Below, in pieces: positions 42,566 through 50,942 of a stretch of DNA of 64,000 nt; the stretch's first letter is position 1, and each line of letters opens with the position of its first letter. Under the pieces are notes generated by a model, which saw only the letters and a program-made list of their open reading frames with translations, made no database searches and was not told where the DNA came from. Location: positions 62,001-126,000 of the forward strand of contig NZ_OEST01000003.1 of the NCBI RefSeq assembly GCF_900241005.1, given 5' to 3'. Both the position numbers and the translations under genes were made by a program. Origin of the DNA: Bacteroides cutis. GTDB lineage: Bacteria > Bacteroidota > Bacteroidia > Bacteroidales > Bacteroidaceae.

Positions 42566-43812
42566 TGTAATAGTCAAGACTTGTTCTGACAGCTTGTTTA
42601 GTATCGGACAAAAAAACTGTCAGCTGTTTGTTGCGAAGTTACGCAACTTTCTTGACTCTCACAACCGGATGGTGTTATATTAACGCCATTCGGTTTTATT
42701 GTTTCCTGATTTTGGAGTTTGTATTTCCTTGCGACGGCAATCCCTTCGATAAAAGTCTGCATGGGTGTTTTTCCGAAACAGTACTTTCCGGAGTGGGTTC
42801 TTTGGGTGTTGTAGGAGTTCATCCACGCATCGAGGTCTGTTTGCAGTTGCTCAATAGAGGTATAGATTTTCTTTCTAAATGCGATTGCATAGAACTCGTT
42901 CTGCACGGTTCTGTTGAATCTCTCGCAGATGCCGTTTGTCTGCGGGCTTTTCGCCTTGATTTTAGAGTGGTCTATATCCTCCACAGCCAGATACAGTTCA
43001 TATTCGTGGTTTTCTCTGTTTCCGCAGTATTCCGTTCCTCTGTCTGTGAGCATACGCATCAGCTTCAGGTCATGCTGCTCGAAGAAAGGCACTATCCTGT
43101 CATTGAGCATATCGGCAGCGACAAGGGCGTTCTTCCTGTCGTATAGCTTAGCAAATCCGATTTTGGAGTAAGTGTCAATGACGGTCTGCTGATAAATGTG
43201 TCCGACACCTTTGATGTGTCCAACATAATAAGTATCCTGGGCGACAAGGAAACCGGGATAATAGGTTTCTATCTCTCCATGAGCCTGTTTCTCTTCCTTT
43301 GCTTTCTCCAATGCAGCCACTTGGTTCTCATCAAGGATAATGCCCTCTTGTTCCACTTTGGCAGACAATGCTTTCAGGCGTTTCTGGAAGGTCTCCATAT
43401 CGTGCCGCAGCCAAATGGAGCGTACTCCGCCCGGCGAAACAAGAATGCCTTTCTTCCGCAATTCATTGGATACACGCACCTGCCCCAATGCCGGATTGTC
43501 TATCGCCATCCCTACCACAGCCTGCTCGATGTGTTCTTCCACACGGTTCTTTATGACAGGCTTACGGCGTGAGATCTCCTGCAAGGCGATTTCACCTCCT
43601 TGTTCATACAGCTCCTTAAAACGATAAAAACTGTCACGGCTATAACCCATAATCTTGCAAGCACGTGATACGTTTCCTAACTGTTGGGAGAGTTCAAGCA
43701 ATCCCAGTTTGTTCTTGATGACTTTTTCTGATGTGGTCATAACTCAATCTGTTTTCTGTTACAAATTTATTCTTTTTATACGTAACTGTCAGATTAAGTC
43801 TTGACTATTACA
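42566..43812 (-). mobile_element. IS481-like insertion sequence
   Basis: A 1,247-bp element with about 27-bp imperfect inverted repeats: TGTAATAGTCAAGACTT(gt)TCTGACAG at the left end and the same with AATCTGACAG at the right. It encodes one transposase on the minus strand. The flanking bases (AAAAGAGG left, CATAATCC right) show no target duplication, and the right end truncates a gene while the left end abuts unrelated sequence. An IS-associated deletion is therefore likely. Confidence 0.85.
42598..43740 (-). CDS. IS481-like DDE transposase
   Basis: A 380-residue protein with N-terminal helix-turn-helix regions (LELSQQLGNVSRACKIMGYSRDSFYRF, then a second winged part) and an integrase catalytic core: Asp in QDTYYVGHIKGVGHIYQQTVIDTYS, Asp in LTDRGTEYCGN, Glu in SPQTNGICERFNRTVQNEF. 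It is nearly as long as the IS and appears complete, so the copy may be active. Confidence 0.9.
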   Translation of the reverse strand: MTTSEKVIKNKLGLLELSQQLGNVSRACKIMGYSRDSFYRFKELYEQGGEIALQEISRRKPVIKNRVEEHIEQAVVGMAIDNPALGQVRVSNELRKKGILVSPGGVRSIWLRHDMETFQKRLKALSAKVEQEGIILDENQVAALEKAKEEKQAHGEIETYYPGFLVAQDTYYVGHIKGVGHIYQQTVIDTYSKIGFAKLYDRKNALVAADMLNDRIVPFFEQHDLKLMRMLTDRGTEYCGNRENHEYELYLAVEDIDHSKIKAKSPQTNGICERFNRTVQNEFYAIAFRKKIYTSIEQLQTDLDAWMNSYNTQRTHSGKYCFGKTPMQTFIEGIAVARKYKLQNQETIKPNGVNITPSGCESQESCVTSQQTADSFFVRY

Positions 43813-44055
43813 CATAATCCGATGTTTGAAAATCCTGTTTTTATCGCTCGGTCGCCGTTGCTTTATCCAGATATGGTGTGCTCCGTATCCGAATATGAAA
43901 TAGTCGTCGAGCGTGGTTTCGTTCTTCAAGCGTTCCATACTTGCCCGAAGTTCGGTTTCGTCAGTTGCAAAAAGAATCGTGTTCATGATTCGGAAATAGA
44001 TTTCTTCCGCTTCATCGCTATAGCGGCAAAAGACGTGTTCGATTGTTACGTTCAT
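43813..44055 (-). pseudogene. Accessory gene truncated by the IS
   Basis: The start ATG at 44055 (MNVTIEHVFCRYSDEAEEIYFRIMN) lies 4 nt past the stop of the upstream gene; 81 codons remain, ending FGYGAHHIWIKQRRPSDKNRIFKHRIM at the IS boundary, after which the frame reads a few IS codons to a stop. The missing 3' part is not elsewhere in the window. The family is unknown. It was the last or a late gene of the operon behind element E9. Confidence 0.7.
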
Positions 44056-44059
44056 GGTT

Positions 44060-44356
44060 CTATTGGTTTGATTGAGGTGTTTCGGGTACATTAGTCATTA
44101 TTGATTCTCCGTCTTGATTGAAAATTTCTATTGTCGGGTTGCCGTCGTTTTCTTCGGGGAGCATAGATTCCGATGTATCGGTCAATGCTTGCCACTCTTC
44201 ATAGCAAAGACGGTTGTCAATGATGTTCGACACGTCCTCACAGTTCCATGAGCGGACGATTGCCTCGGCTTCTTCATAACTGTCCGCTTTCACACTGAAA
44301 TAATCCCGTTCCCAACTTGTAACCTTACGGTCTTGATAAAATTTGTATTCTCCCAT
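44060..44356 (-). CDS. Unknown small acidic protein (98 aa)
   Basis: Starts MGEYKFYQDRKVTSWERDYFSVKADSYEEAEAIVRSWNCEDV, then a very acidic tail (ESMLPEENDGNPTIEIFNQDGES). The N-terminal part resembles short beta-alpha units also seen in other leading-region proteins. It is in an operon with four others behind element E9. No function recognised. Confidence 0.68.
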   Translation of the reverse strand: MGEYKFYQDRKVTSWERDYFSVKADSYEEAEAIVRSWNCEDVSNIIDNRLCYEEWQALTDTSESMLPEENDGNPTIEIFNQDGESIMTNVPETPQSNQ

Positions 44357-44368
44357 ATCCTTGTTGTT

Positions 44369-44701
44369 TTAACCGCTTACTTCTACAATATCCTCTATTC
44401 TGCCGTACAGTATCGAGCGTAACGCTGTTTTGTCAATCGCATAATACTCGTGAATACTTCCGTGCTGTTTGACGAAATACCGTTTGAGGATGTCGGAAAA
44501 GTCAAAGTGATAACCGCTCAAGGCAATTCCACGTTTGAAATAGATACTTTCCCATACGTTACGGGTAATCCAGTTCTTTTCTTCCCGGTTTAACTTGCCT
44601 CCGTTGTTCAGGTGTACCCGCAATTTGTAAACCTTGCTGTCCTGCAATGTCGCCAGTTCGGGAATGTCCCATTTGACGAATTTTGTTGCTATCTGTGTCA
44701 T
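44369..44701 (-). CDS. Unknown small basic protein (110 aa)
   Basis: Starts MTQIATKFVKWDIPELATLQDSKVYKLRVHLNNGGKLNREEKNWITRNVWESIYFKRGIAL, with charged helices and no motif. The context is a minus-strand operon with 12-15 nt gaps behind element E9. It may be a nucleic-acid-binding accessory protein, inferred only from its charge and context. Confidence 0.68.
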   Translation of the reverse strand: MTQIATKFVKWDIPELATLQDSKVYKLRVHLNNGGKLNREEKNWITRNVWESIYFKRGIALSGYHFDFSDILKRYFVKQHGSIHEYYAIDKTALRSILYGRIEDIVEVSG

Positions 44702-44715
44702 ACGTTTGCTATCGT

Positions 44716-44892
44716 TTAATCATGGATAATCACTTCATCACGGTATTCTGAAATTTCCTTGCCGCTTTCAAGGCGGACAACTATGGTATTGCCATAGTCG
44801 CCCACGATTGTGCCTTCCATGTAACCTTTATATGGATTGAGCAACGTGCAGGACAAACCGATAATATCGCTATCTTCTTCGTATTCGTACAT
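44716..44892 (-). CDS. Small protein (58 aa) of the E9 operon
   Basis: The start at 44892 gives MYEYEEDSDIIGLSCTLLNP, continuing through YMEGTIVGDYGNTIVVRLESGKEIS to EYRDEVIIHD and a TAA at 44716. It is tucked between two genes with gaps of 14 and 18 nt. Alternating hydrophobic residues suggest a small beta barrel. Function unknown. Confidence 0.62.
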   Translation of the reverse strand: MYEYEEDSDIIGLSCTLLNPYKGYMEGTIVGDYGNTIVVRLESGKEISEYRDEVIIHD

Positions 44893-44910
44893 AGTGAATT
44901 GTGTTTAGGT

Positions 44911-45207
44911 TTAGGATAACTTAATGTTCCATTTACCTTGCGAGAATATCCGAAAGCTCACGTATTCGTCCTCTAACTCGTATGTCAGTATGCGGATATA
45001 GATTTTGTCTTTGGCTGCCAATAAGGCTATTAATTCGTTGATTGCTTTTTCCGGGTATTCCCAGCGGGAATCAAATTCGGCATCTACCGTGTCGCCATAC
45101 CGGTTGACAAAGCCGTTGAAATTATCGTCCAGAAATGCCTCTATCTTATTGAGGTCTTGTTTGTTTTCCGTACTTGCGTGGAAAATGTTTGTTGCGTAGT
45201 TTGCCAT
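44911..45207 (-). CDS. Unknown small protein (98 aa), first gene of the E9 operon
   Basis: Starts MANYATNIFHASTENKQDLNKIEAFLDDNFNGFVNRYGDTVDAEFDSRWEYPEKAINELIALL. The order of motifs (an N-terminal strand, then AEFDSRWEYPEKAI) recalls a minimal YubB/DUF1281-type ferredoxin fold, but this is tentative. It is 70-75 nt from the base of element E9, so it would be the first product. Confidence 0.68.
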   Translation of the reverse strand: MANYATNIFHASTENKQDLNKIEAFLDDNFNGFVNRYGDTVDAEFDSRWEYPEKAINELIALLAAKDKIYIRILTYELEDEYVSFRIFSQGKWNIKLS

Positions 45208-45277
45208 AACTTTGAATTTTAAGTTTTCTTTTTTCCCTCTTGTAGCATCCAGCTACTTTCGGGCTTGATTTAATTAT

Positions 45278-45420
45278 GTCGCTTCAAAAGGTGTCATGGC
45301 TCTTTATGCAAGGTTTCACGATTAAATACTACCCGTGCGGAACGGAGGGTGGAGATTTTGTCGTGAACCGTTAGGCTTTGACCTTGCATACAAGAAAGAC
45401 ATGACAAGTACCTTTGCGAC
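45278..45420 (-). promoter_or_regulatory. Element E9: candidate single-strand promoter
   Basis: GTCGC 45278-45282 pairs with GCGAC 45416-45420; AAAGGT 45287-45292 with ACCTTT 45410-45415; GTCATG 45293-45298 with CATGAC 45400-45405; ATGCAAGGT 45306-45314 with ACCTTGCAT 45381-45389; CACGA 45317-45321 with TCGTG 45361-45365. Distal promoter: TTG 45384-45386, 22 nt, TACCTTTG 45409-45416. Here the -7 is mostly paired, with asymmetric bulges TTCA and AAGT on either side. Leader hairpin 45236-45263 with stem GTAGC/GCTAC. Confidence 0.66.
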
Positions 45421-45956
45421 ACAATTCATATCAGGCAGCCCGAAAGCGGATGTGCGAACACAGGGAAGAGAAGATCTCGTGTAAAAGGTTGATGGTTTAT
45501 AAAAAGGGGGTTGCAGCGAAAAGAAAAATATGACGTGGAATGTTTTTTTCTTTTGGCTGTACAATGGGACCGGAGTGTTTTACGAAGTTCGGGAAAAGGT
45601 TTAGTTTAGTCCATTAGCCTATATATATGCTAAATCAAAGTAAACTATATTTAGGCAGCCAAATTTGCCTGCCTATAAGTTTTTCCTTATCTTTGTATGA
45701 ACTAAAGAATACTTGCTTTTTTCTTTTGGCTGCAGTGGTTCTTGGAAGCTCACATGCAACCATCGGACGAAAAAAATCTGGTGGGAAGCTGTTCAAGAAG
45801 TCCCGATTATAAGCAAGTGCAAAGAAAGAAACAGAGTGAAAACAAAAAATTGGGAAATACCTTTAATTAACGATTTTGTTTCTTGTTTGTTCCTTAATTA
45901 AAATCGTGAAATTTTCAACAATCTGATTTTCAAATCATTATATAAACTATTTTTGA
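45421..45956. other. Right end of the ICE and junction with the chromosome
   Basis: About 500 A/T-rich nt without a credible gene. They include a TATAAAAAGGGGG motif near 45499, a hairpin TAGGCAG..CTGCCTA at 45650-45679, a -7-like TATCTTTG near 45690 and an inverted pair CGATTTT..AAAATCG at about 45873-45907 with TTAATTAA on both sides (possible integrase arm sites). At 45954-45956 a TGA stops the frame of the regulator fragment that follows, so the ICE end lies at about 45,950. Confidence 0.5.
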
Positions 45957-47543
45957 GAGATTGAATTTATTACCAATATTTCACACGAATTCAGAACACC
46001 TTTGACGCTGATAATAGGGCAAATAGAAATGTTGTTGCAGTTGGATAAGTTATCTCCTACTCTGAATAAGCGCTTACATGGCATATACAAGAATGCAATG
46101 AATTTACGTTTTTTGATAACTGAGTTGTTGGATTTTAGAAAACAGGAGCAGGGTTTCCTGAAGTTGAAAGTTGAGTGTGTAGATATTATTCCATTCATGA
46201 AAGAAGTCTATCAGTCATTTATAGATCTTGCTCGAAAAAGGAATATCAGCTATACGTTCGAACATGCAGAAGAGAAAATAGACTTATGGTTTGATGCCAT
46301 ACAAATGCAGAAAGTATTGTTCAATTTATTGTCGAATGCCTTTAAGTATACACCCGAAGGAGGACACATTAAGATTTCTATTAAGCGGCAACAACGAACT
46401 GTTGAAATAGCAGTAGCAGATACTGGTTGCGGAATTCCCGAAGGATCTTTATCGAAAATATTTGAGCGTTTTTATCAGGTAAATGATGGTCCTGGGAAAA
46501 ATATTTTGGGAAGTGGCATTGGTTTGGCCTTTACAAAAGGTATTGTAGATGCTCACAAAGGCGAAATAAAAGTAGAAAGTGTATTAGGAGAGGGAAGCTG
46601 CTTCAAGATACAACTGTTATTGGGAAATGGACATTTTACTGCCGAAGAACTTGAATATGAGCAGACTGTAGTACACTCATTGGATTGGGAAGAAGAAGGT
46701 ATACTTATAGCGGAAGAAATATTGCCGGATAATACTGCCCTTGAAAATGATGATCCGCTGGAAGAAGAGAAGGAGGGACTACCTAGTATTTTGATTGTAG
46801 AAGATGATGAGGAGATGTTGGATATGTTGGTAGGAATATTTTCGCCCACCTATACGGTCCATAAAGCAATGAATGGGCAGATTGGATTTGATATGGCATG
46901 CCAACTACATCCTAATTTGATTGTGAGTGATGTTATGATGCCGGTAATGTCAGGTAGTGAATTGTGTAGTAAGATTAAAAATTCGTTGGAGTTATCTTAT
47001 ATTCCAGTTGTGTTACTTACGGCGCAATCTTCGGTAGATTATACGATAGAAGGATATATGTCAGGTGCTGATGATTATATCACAAAACCGTTTAATGTCA
47101 AGGTATTGTTGACACGTTGTAATAATTTGCTGAATAGCCGGAAAAAATTAATGGCTCGATTGAATATGGTTATAAAGGAAGAGCAGGATGTGAAGACTTT
47201 GGGTACCAGTATAGTCGATCAGAAACTATTGGATACTGCAACTGCTGTGATAAAACAGAACTTTGACAATCCGGATTTTGATATGAATATGTTGGCTTCC
47301 GAGTTGAATATGGGACGAAGTAAATTATTTCTTCGTTTTAAGGAAGTGGTAGGGCTTACTCCCAATGAGTTTACTTTAAAACTTAAATTGGAAGAAGCTT
47401 TGAGAATGTTGAAAGAAGAACCGCAATATAATGTTTCGGAAATATCTTATCGGTTAGGTTTTTCTTCTTCTCGTTATTTCAGTCGTTGCTTCAAAGATTT
47501 GTTCGGAGTTTCTCCTCAGAACTACCGAAAGAAAATTCATTAA
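45957..47543 (+). pseudogene. Hybrid two-component regulator cut by the ICE
   Basis: The frame starts after a TGA, directly with EIEFITNISHEFRTPLTLIIGQ, the histidine-kinase H-box; the sensor part that should precede it (several hundred residues) is absent. What follows is complete: ATPase (NAFKYTPEGG, DTGCGIP, GSGIGLAF), receiver with phospho-accepting Asp in NLIVSDVMMPVMSG, and an AraC-type DNA-binding end (YNVSEISYRLGFSSSRYFSRCFKD). Hybrid regulators of this class switch on an adjacent polysaccharide operon. This one can no longer sense its ligand. Confidence 0.85.
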
Positions 47544-47594
47544 CGAATATCCCCCCTAATAAGTTCATTATTCTTCTATTTGTTGCTGTGCACT

Positions 47595-47625
47595 TATAGT
47601 CCGAAGTGCGGCATATATAGTCCGA
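47595..47625 (+). promoter_or_regulatory. Direct repeat, probable binding site of the regulator
   Basis: TATAGTCCGA occurs at 47595-47604 and 47616-47625, exactly 21 bp apart, i.e. two helical turns, as expected for an AraC-type dimer. It lies about 170-200 nt upstream of the first susC-like start. A TTTATTTG box near 47684-47692 is a candidate -7. Confidence 0.6.
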
Positions 47626-47795
47626 CGTACTATTTGTGTCTTAGACAATTGTGTGAAGCTAAGTTTTTCATGTTTAATAATTCTTTATTTGCGCATCTTT
47701 TTGAGAGGTTTGAAAAGTGTCGGATTTTGATATTAAATTACATAAATATGTATATAGAGAATGAAGAACATGAATTTTAAATTAAAATCTAACTT

Positions 47796-50700
47796 ATGAG
47801 AAACAGAGTTTGGTTATTTGCTTTTGCTTTGTTAGTCTTGTATGCGGGTAAGACGTGGGGTAGTGATGTTCGCGTCCAATCGGTGAATACAACGCAACAG
47901 GCTAGAGAAAAAGTAGTGACGGGTACGGTCTCTGATGATATGGGACCGGTAGCGGGTGCTACAGTTATGGTAAAAGGTACCACACATGGTGTGATTACAG
48001 ACATGGATGGTAAGTTTACGTTGAAGCTTCCGGTAGGGAAGACTCTTGTTGTTTCTTTTGTAGGATATCAGGATAAAGAAATCGTCTACAAAGGAGAAAG
48101 TGAACTGAAGATTTTTATATCAGAAGATGTGACACAACTGGAAGAAGTGCAGGTCATAGCTTATGGTACTACTAAAAAGGTAACGGTAACAGGTGCTTTG
48201 GCTTCGGTGAAGTCGGACGAAATCATGAAATCTCCGGTAGGTAGTATTGCCAATGCTTTAAGTGGTAAAGTCCCGGGACTATCCAGTGTACAGACTAGTG
48301 GTCAACCGGGTGCCGATGATGCTACTTTGTATGTACGTGGAGTTGGTTCTTTAACTACCGGATTATCCAGTCCGTTATGTTTAGTTGATGGTGTGGAACG
48401 TTCGTTCACTCAGTTGGATCCTAATGAAATAGAAGATATCACTGTTTTGAAAGATGCTTCGGCTACTGCTGTGTTCGGTGTACGTGGTGCCAATGGTGTT
48501 ATTCTGGTTACTACTAAACGCGGACAACAAGGTAAAGCGAAAATATCGTTTTCTACCAGTATGGCAATTCAGATGCCTACCAATATTCCGGAGTTTGCCA
48601 ACAGTTACGATTATGCTACCACCTATAATGCTGCACAATTACGCGATGGAGTGGCAGAAGATAAGCTGATGTTCTCTGATGAAATTCTGGAAGCTTTCCG
48701 TACACATAGTAATCCTTTGATTTATGCGGATACAGACTGGACCGATCTTATGATAAGGAACACGGCGTTACAGACTCAGCATAACTTATCCATTTCCGGA
48801 GGTTCGGAACGGGTTCGTTATTTTGCATCGTTGGGTGTATTTACACAAGATGGCCTTTTCACTACGTTTGATAATGGCAATGACAAAGGTTTCAAATACA
48901 ACCGTTACAACTATCGTATCAATATGGATATAGACGTGACGAAGACTACTGCCATGAAAATCAACTTGGGAGGACGTCTGTCAGACCAACGTCAACCTAA
49001 CTATAATAACGGTACATATACAGACATTTCATATTTGTTTGACAATATTTACAGTGCCGTTCCTTTCTCAGGTGCCGGTATTGTAGACGGAAAATGGATA
49101 GTAGGTGATAAGGCTACTTTCGGCTCATTCGGTACATTGAATGACGGTTTAGGTGCCTATTATGGAAAAGGATATAACACAACGACCGGAAATACAATCA
49201 ATTTCGACTTTTCATTGGAGCAAAAACTGAATTTTATTACAAAAGGTCTGGTTGCTCATGTTAAGGGCGCTTATAATAGTGGTGTTACCTATAATAAACG
49301 TCGTGAGGGTCGTATTGAGAATTACCAGGCTGTGAAAGGCGAGAATGGTGAAGCCATTTTGAAGAAATCTCAGGAATCACAGACACTGGGATTTAGCCAG
49401 TCAACAGGACAAAGCCGTAACTGGTATCTGGAAGCAGCCTTGAATTATCAACGTAATTTCGGTGAACATCATGTGTCTGCTCTTGCCATGTATAATCAGA
49501 CCATGAAATATTATTTTAGTAATAATTATCCTGGTATTCCTCGTGCTTATGTTGGTTTTGTGGGTCGTCTTACTTATGACTGGAAGACACGCTACTTGCT
49601 CGATCTGAGCTTAGGTTATAATGGTTCCGAGAACTTTGCGGAAGGAAAGCGCTTTGGTACGTTCCCTGCCGGATCTATTGGCTGGATACTTTCTGAAGAA
49701 AAATTCATGCAAGCTTTAAAACCGGCGGTAAATTATCTGAAGATTCGTGCTTCTTTCGGTATTGTAGGTAATGATATTGTATCCAATAGTTCACGTTTTC
49801 TGTACTTGCCGGATAATTATACGCTCAGTACAGGATCTGTAAACTTTGGATCCATCACTAACAATAAATTGCCCGGTTCCAAAGAATCTCTGGTCGGTAA
49901 TCCAGATGTTACATGGGAAACTGCTGCTAAGCAGAATTATGGAGTTGATTTACATTTCTTCGACAGTCGTTTGAAGACTTCTTTTGATTACTTTATAGAA
50001 CATCGTAAGGATATCTTGATTTCCCGTCAGGTAAATCCCGGTTATCTTGCTATTTCTTTACCGATTGTCAACATGGGTAAGGTAGATAACAAAGGTTTTG
50101 AAGTAACAGCCCGTTGGGAAGATAGAATTCGTAACTTTAGTTATTATATCGGAACAAACTGGTCGTATGCCAAGAATAAAGTAATTTTTAAAGATGAAAT
50201 TCCTCAACCTTATGAGTGGATGTGCGAAACCGGACGTCCTGTAGGGCAGCAGTTCGGTTATGTAACCGATGGTTTCTTCTCAGAAACGGATGCGGAGAAC
50301 TATGAAAACGTGAAAGGTACGGAAGATGGAATTCCCGATCATGGTGCCGGTTTCTCACCCAAACCCGGTGACGTGAAGTATAAAGATTTGAATGGCGATC
50401 ACAAAATTGATATTAATGACAAGTCAGCCATTGGTTATCCTACCTATCCGCTTTTGAATGGTAACTTACAAGCAGGTTTTTCTTGGAAAGGTTTTGATTT
50501 CAGTATGACTTGGGCTGGCGCATTTAAAACTTCTCGTTTGGTGAGCAGCATTTATCGTACTCCTTTCGGACAGACTGGTACCAACTCACTGATGCAATAT
50601 ATGATCGACGATGCTTGGACACCGGAAAAGGGTAACAGTGCAAAAGCTCCTGCCATCTCTTTGACAGGTAGTAAAACAAATAACTATCAAGATTCTGATT

Positions 50701-50930
50701 TGTGGTTGCGCGATGCCTCTTATGTTCGTCTGAAGAATATCGAACTTGGTTATTCTTTCCCGAAACAGTTGTTGCAGAAGATACATATCAATTCTCTGCG
50801 TCTTTCAGTATCCGGATACAACCTGTTGACATTTAGCGATCTGGATTTTTGTGATCCGGAATCCAATGCAAACGGACGGGCATATCCGTTGATTAAGATC
50901 GTGAATTTCGGTTTGAAAGTTGGATTTTAA
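47796..50930 (+). CDS. SusC-like TonB-dependent glycan transporter
   Basis: A 1,044-residue outer-membrane transporter with signal peptide (MRNRVWLFAFALLVLYAGKTWG). Residues about 45-120 are a carboxypeptidase-regulatory-like domain (TGTVSDDMGPVAGATVMVKGTTHGVITDMDGKFTL), then the plug (ALSGKVPGLSSVQTSGQPG, VLKDASATAVFGVRGANGVILVTTKRG) and a 22-strand barrel ending in FGLKVGF. It imports an oligosaccharide with its SusD partner, which follows after 12 nt. First gene of the PUL operon. Confidence 0.93.
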   Translation: MRNRVWLFAFALLVLYAGKTWGSDVRVQSVNTTQQAREKVVTGTVSDDMGPVAGATVMVKGTTHGVITDMDGKFTLKLPVGKTLVVSFVGYQDKEIVYKGESELKIFISEDVTQLEEVQVIAYGTTKKVTVTGALASVKSDEIMKSPVGSIANALSGKVPGLSSVQTSGQPGADDATLYVRGVGSLTTGLSSPLCLVDGVERSFTQLDPNEIEDITVLKDASATAVFGVRGANGVILVTTKRGQQGKAKISFSTSMAIQMPTNIPEFANSYDYATTYNAAQLRDGVAEDKLMFSDEILEAFRTHSNPLIYADTDWTDLMIRNTALQTQHNLSISGGSERVRYFASLGVFTQDGLFTTFDNGNDKGFKYNRYNYRINMDIDVTKTTAMKINLGGRLSDQRQPNYNNGTYTDISYLFDNIYSAVPFSGAGIVDGKWIVGDKATFGSFGTLNDGLGAYYGKGYNTTTGNTINFDFSLEQKLNFITKGLVAHVKGAYNSGVTYNKRREGRIENYQAVKGENGEAILKKSQESQTLGFSQSTGQSRNWYLEAALNYQRNFGEHHVSALAMYNQTMKYYFSNNYPGIPRAYVGFVGRLTYDWKTRYLLDLSLGYNGSENFAEGKRFGTFPAGSIGWILSEEKFMQALKPAVNYLKIRASFGIVGNDIVSNSSRFLYLPDNYTLSTGSVNFGSITNNKLPGSKESLVGNPDVTWETAAKQNYGVDLHFFDSRLKTSFDYFIEHRKDILISRQVNPGYLAISLPIVNMGKVDNKGFEVTARWEDRIRNFSYYIGTNWSYAKNKVIFKDEIPQPYEWMCETGRPVGQQFGYVTDGFFSETDAENYENVKGTEDGIPDHGAGFSPKPGDVKYKDLNGDHKIDINDKSAIGYPTYPLLNGNLQAGFSWKGFDFSMTWAGAFKTSRLVSSIYRTPFGQTGTNSLMQYMIDDAWTPEKGNSAKAPAISLTGSKTNNYQDSDLWLRDASYVRLKNIELGYSFPKQLLQKIHINSLRLSVSGYNLLTFSDLDFCDPESNANGRAYPLIKIVNFGLKVGF

Positions 50931-50942
50931 TAAACTGTATTT

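Noticed and set aside
45627..45812. 61-codon frame near the ICE end with a signal-like stretch
   Set aside because: No Bacteroides start context with the promoter-like box and no family; probably chance in A/T-rich junction DNA.
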